Positions 4,751-5,121 of a stretch of 5,121 nt of DNA are shown here, in pieces; position 1 is the first letter of the stretch; every line of letters begins with the position of its first letter. The translations under genes and the position numbers were made by a program. Under the pieces are notes generated by a model, which saw nothing but the letters and a program-made list of their open reading frames with translations, had not been told where the DNA came from and did not search any database. This stretch comes from Clostridiaceae bacterium (GTDB lineage Bacteria > Bacillota > Clostridia > Lutisporales > Lutisporaceae): the NCBI GenBank assembly GCA_003527145.1, contig DPSW01000261.1, positions 1 to 5,121 of the forward strand, read 5' to 3'.

Positions 4751-5121
4751 TTGAAGGAAATAAGAATACACGGCAGGGGAGGAATGGGTTCCGTTAAAGC
4801 CGCTGAAGCGCTGGTATATGCCGCTGTTATGGATGGTAAATATGGAAATTCCATTCCTTTTTTCGGGTTTGAAAGGCAGGGTGCTCCTGTTACTGCTTTC
4901 GTAAGAATCAGCTCAGACCCTATAAGACCAAAGAACAGAGTTTATAACCCTGATATAGTAATAGTTCTTGACCCTACTATCATGAATGCTGTTGATGTCT
5001 TTGAGGGGATCAAGGAGAACGGTACGCTGGTATTGAACACAACACATAAGCCTGAGGACTTAAAACTGCCTAAAAACGTTAACAAAGTCTCATTTGTAGA
5101 TGCTACGGCAATCGCTTTGCA
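4751..5121 (+). CDS. 2-oxoacid:ferredoxin oxidoreductase, gamma subunit (partial, 3' end beyond window)
   Basis: The first 123 residues of a gamma-domain protein of the pyruvate/2-ketoacid:ferredoxin oxidoreductase family are present; these subunits are usually about 180-190 residues. The multi-subunit enzyme oxidises a 2-oxoacid and CoA to acyl-CoA and CO2, passing electrons to ferredoxin in the anaerobic cytoplasm. Diagnostic motifs are IRIHGRGGMGSVKAAE (4-19; pyruvate enzymes usually have GGQG), DGKYGNSIPFFGFERQGAPV (28-47), DPIRPKNRVYNPDIVIVLD (56-74) and GTLVLNT (91-97). The specific 2-oxoacid cannot be told from this subunit. The gene follows the amidohydrolase by 28 bases with no terminator between, so it seems part of the BMC operon. 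Delta, alpha and beta subunits would be expected just downstream. An ATG at 4745 is the alternative start. Whether the enzyme is inside the shell or only supports the pathway is unknown. Confidence 0.92.
   Translation, partial: MKEIRIHGRGGMGSVKAAEALVYAAVMDGKYGNSIPFFGFERQGAPVTAFVRISSDPIRPKNRVYNPDIVIVLDPTIMNAVDVFEGIKENGTLVLNTTHKPEDLKLPKNVNKVSFVDATAIAL

Overview
The window is a single-strand, tightly packed operon segment that builds a bacterial microcompartment (BMC). Its seven genes all read on the + strand: two hexameric shell proteins (BMC-H), one pentameric vertex protein (BMC-P, EutN/CcmL family), one tandem-domain trimeric shell protein (BMC-T), and three metabolic enzymes. The enzymes are a fold-type I PLP protein of the class V aminotransferase family, a hydantoinase/dihydropyrimidinase-like amidohydrolase, and the start of a gamma subunit of a 2-oxoacid:ferredoxin oxidoreductase, cut by the right edge. 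The AT-rich sequence, strong AGGAGG-type ribosome binding sites, GTG/TTG starts and a ferredoxin-linked oxidoreductase suggest an anaerobic low-GC Firmicute, probably a member of Clostridia. The species cannot be named from this sequence.

Layout: 1-129 is a non-coding AT-rich leader with candidate promoter and hairpin elements. Then come BMC-H1 (130-405), the PLP enzyme (446-1900), BMC-P (1909-2193), BMC-H2 (2195-2458), BMC-T (2503-3129), the amidohydrolase (3133-4722) and the oxidoreductase gamma subunit (4751 to the edge). Gaps between genes are 1 to 44 bases and hold no terminator I can see, so the set is probably co-transcribed.

Function: all three shell classes needed to close a BMC (hexamer, trimer, pentamer) are present. 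The classical metabolosome core (CoA-acylating aldehyde dehydrogenase, alcohol dehydrogenase, phosphotransacylase) is not seen in these 5 kb. The enzymes instead suggest a nitrogen-compound pathway. The amidohydrolase would open a cyclic amide or ureide, the PLP enzyme would act on an amino compound, and a 2-oxoacid could then be oxidised to acyl-CoA with ferredoxin as acceptor. This chain is inference from gene context. Two enzymes carry N-terminal additions that look like BMC-association modules. The PLP protein starts with about 50 residues resembling the N-terminus of EutQ/EutT, and the amidohydrolase has about 80 extra residues starting with an amphipathic helix. From memory, BMC surveys describe loci lacking the aldehyde core (BUF types, some later linked to xanthine/purine use), and this one may belong there. 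I could not check that, and no xanthine-specific gene is visible here.
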